From positions 1 through 64,000 of the forward strand of contig CAWHZY010000018.1 in assembly GCA_963833955.1 (NCBI GenBank): DNA of 64,000 nucleotides, read 5' to 3'. Position 1 is the first letter of the stretch; every line of letters begins with the position of its first letter. Under the pieces are notes generated by a model, which had not been told where the DNA came from, searched no databases, and saw nothing but the letters and a program-made list of their open reading frames with translations. The position numbers and the translations under genes were made by a program. Of this stretch, positions 63,354 to 64,000 are shown one piece after another. This DNA comes from Roseiarcus sp963833955 (GTDB lineage Bacteria; Pseudomonadota; Alphaproteobacteria; Rhizobiales; Beijerinckiaceae).

Positions 63354-64000
63354 TCAAGAGAGAGATCTTAGCTGGAAGCGCTGGATCTTGCCTGTCTGCG
63401 TCTTCGGCAAGGCCTCCACGAAGCGCACCCTGCGCGGATATTTGTAGGGCGCAATGGTCGCCTTGACGTAGTTTTGCAGCCGCTCGGCAGTCGCGTCGTC
63501 CGCGAGAACGCCCGGCTTCAGCACGACGAAGGCGGCGACGATCTGCCCGCGTTCCTCGTCGGCAAGCCCGATCACCGCGCATTCGCTGACGCATTCGTGC
63601 GCGAGGAGCGCCGCCTCCACCTCGGGGCCGGCGATGTTGTAGCCGGACGAGATGATCATGTCGTCGTTGCGCGCGGCGAAATGGAAATATCCGTCCTCAT
63701 CCTGGCTGAATGCGTCGCCGGTGACGTTCCAGCCGTTCTGCACGTATTCCCGCTGGCGGGCGTCGGCGAGATAGCGGCAGCCGGTCGGGCCGCGCACGGC
63801 GAGCCGCCCAATCGTTCCGCGCGGAACGTCGTTGAAGTGCTTGTCGACGATCTTGGCTTCGTATCCCGGGACGGCCTTTCCGGTGACGCCTGGTCGTCGG
63901 TCATCGAGCCGGCAGCCGATGAAAACATGCAGCATTTCGGTCGAGCCGATGCCGTCGAGGATCGGCACGCCGGTGCGCTTCGTCCAGGCTTCGTAGATCG
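63354..64000 (-). CDS. ANL-family acyl-CoA synthetase, benzoate-CoA ligase-like, partial
   Basis: The C-terminal part of an adenylate-forming enzyme. It runs off the right edge, where the frame is still open before MPILDGIGSTEMLHVFIGCR (the GxGxTE-like adenylation motif). It has GRLAVRGPTGCRYLADARQ, the hinge Asp in GDAFSQDEDGYFHFAARNDD, MIISSGYNIAGPEVEAALLA and the end LPKTQTGKIQRFQLRSLS with the catalytic Lys in TGKIQRF. The pattern fits benzoate-CoA or 2-aminobenzoate-CoA ligases. It converges with the monooxygenase gene, and the three together suggest aromatic acid catabolism. The N-terminal half lies outside the window. Confidence 0.82.
   Translation of the reverse strand, partial: IYEAWTKRTGVPILDGIGSTEMLHVFIGCRLDDRRPGVTGKAVPGYEAKIVDKHFNDVPRGTIGRLAVRGPTGCRYLADARQREYVQNGWNVTGDAFSQDEDGYFHFAARNDDMIISSGYNIAGPEVEAALLAHECVSECAVIGLADEERGQIVAAFVVLKPGVLADDATAERLQNYVKATIAPYKYPRRVRFVEALPKTQTGKIQRFQLRSLS

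Overview
The window is GC-rich DNA (roughly 60-65% by eye) from an alphaproteobacterium. The gene content (adjacent pyrC, plsY and dprA, gatCAB, twin-arginine-secreted proteins, a rhizobial-type Irr box, polyamine-type and BMP-type ABC importers) suggests the order Hyphomicrobiales (Rhizobiales). A Beijerinckiaceae/Methylocystaceae-like genus is my guess; the sequence does not prove it.

Layout. 1-15 kb is mostly housekeeping: pyrC, plsY and dprA (all with broken reading frames), ruvX divergent from gatC-gatA-gatB, a lysine-rich histone H1-like protein, tRNA-Ser(GCT), an L,D-transpeptidase-like protein, gamma-glutamyltransferase plus an inositol-dehydrogenase-like protein, a polytopic membrane protein and a HAD phosphatase. 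15-29 kb is mixed metabolism and export: a GMC oxidoreductase with a gluconate-dehydrogenase subunit 3-like partner and a VOC protein, an RHH regulator beside an Irr-type palindrome, a fluoroacetate-dehalogenase homologue with every catalytic residue kept, EttA, a CcdA/thioredoxin pair, an export operon with two HlyD adaptors around a double ABC-2 permease but no ATPase, two small secreted proteins and a SohB-like protease.

29.5-34.9 kb is a graveyard of mobile DNA: an IS66 remnant and two different IS630-family elements, one of which splits a short-chain dehydrogenase gene cleanly at a TA dinucleotide. This insertion zone lies at the 3' end of a long minus-strand operon (44.5 to 32.5 kb): pxpA, a biotin carrier protein, a biotin carboxylase, pxpB, pxpC, a PotD-like binding protein, a GntR regulator with two winged helices, an ABC ATPase, two permeases and two SDR dehydrogenases. 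I read this as import plus biotin-dependent carboxylation and hydrolysis of a lactam- or amide-like compound. Several members are frameshifted.

45-50 kb holds a PRC-barrel protein, an MFS transporter, a family 4 glycosyltransferase and an ABC exporter. An IS701 element with a CTAG duplication follows. From 52 to 60 kb runs a second minus-strand amide/nitrogen cluster: a BMP-type ABC importer, formamidase (AmiF), a biuret-hydrolase-like cysteine hydrolase and an LhgO-like FAD oxidase. From 60 kb to the right edge lie an arylformamidase-like hydrolase, a MarR regulator and a divergent cupin-flavin monooxygenase pair, then the C-terminal part of a benzoate-CoA-ligase-like enzyme, which together suggest catabolism of an aromatic compound.

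More than a dozen genes carry small indels, several of them normally conserved housekeeping genes (pyrC, plsY, dprA). Part of this probably reflects draft-sequence error, so broken genes are listed as such but should be checked before being called true pseudogenes.
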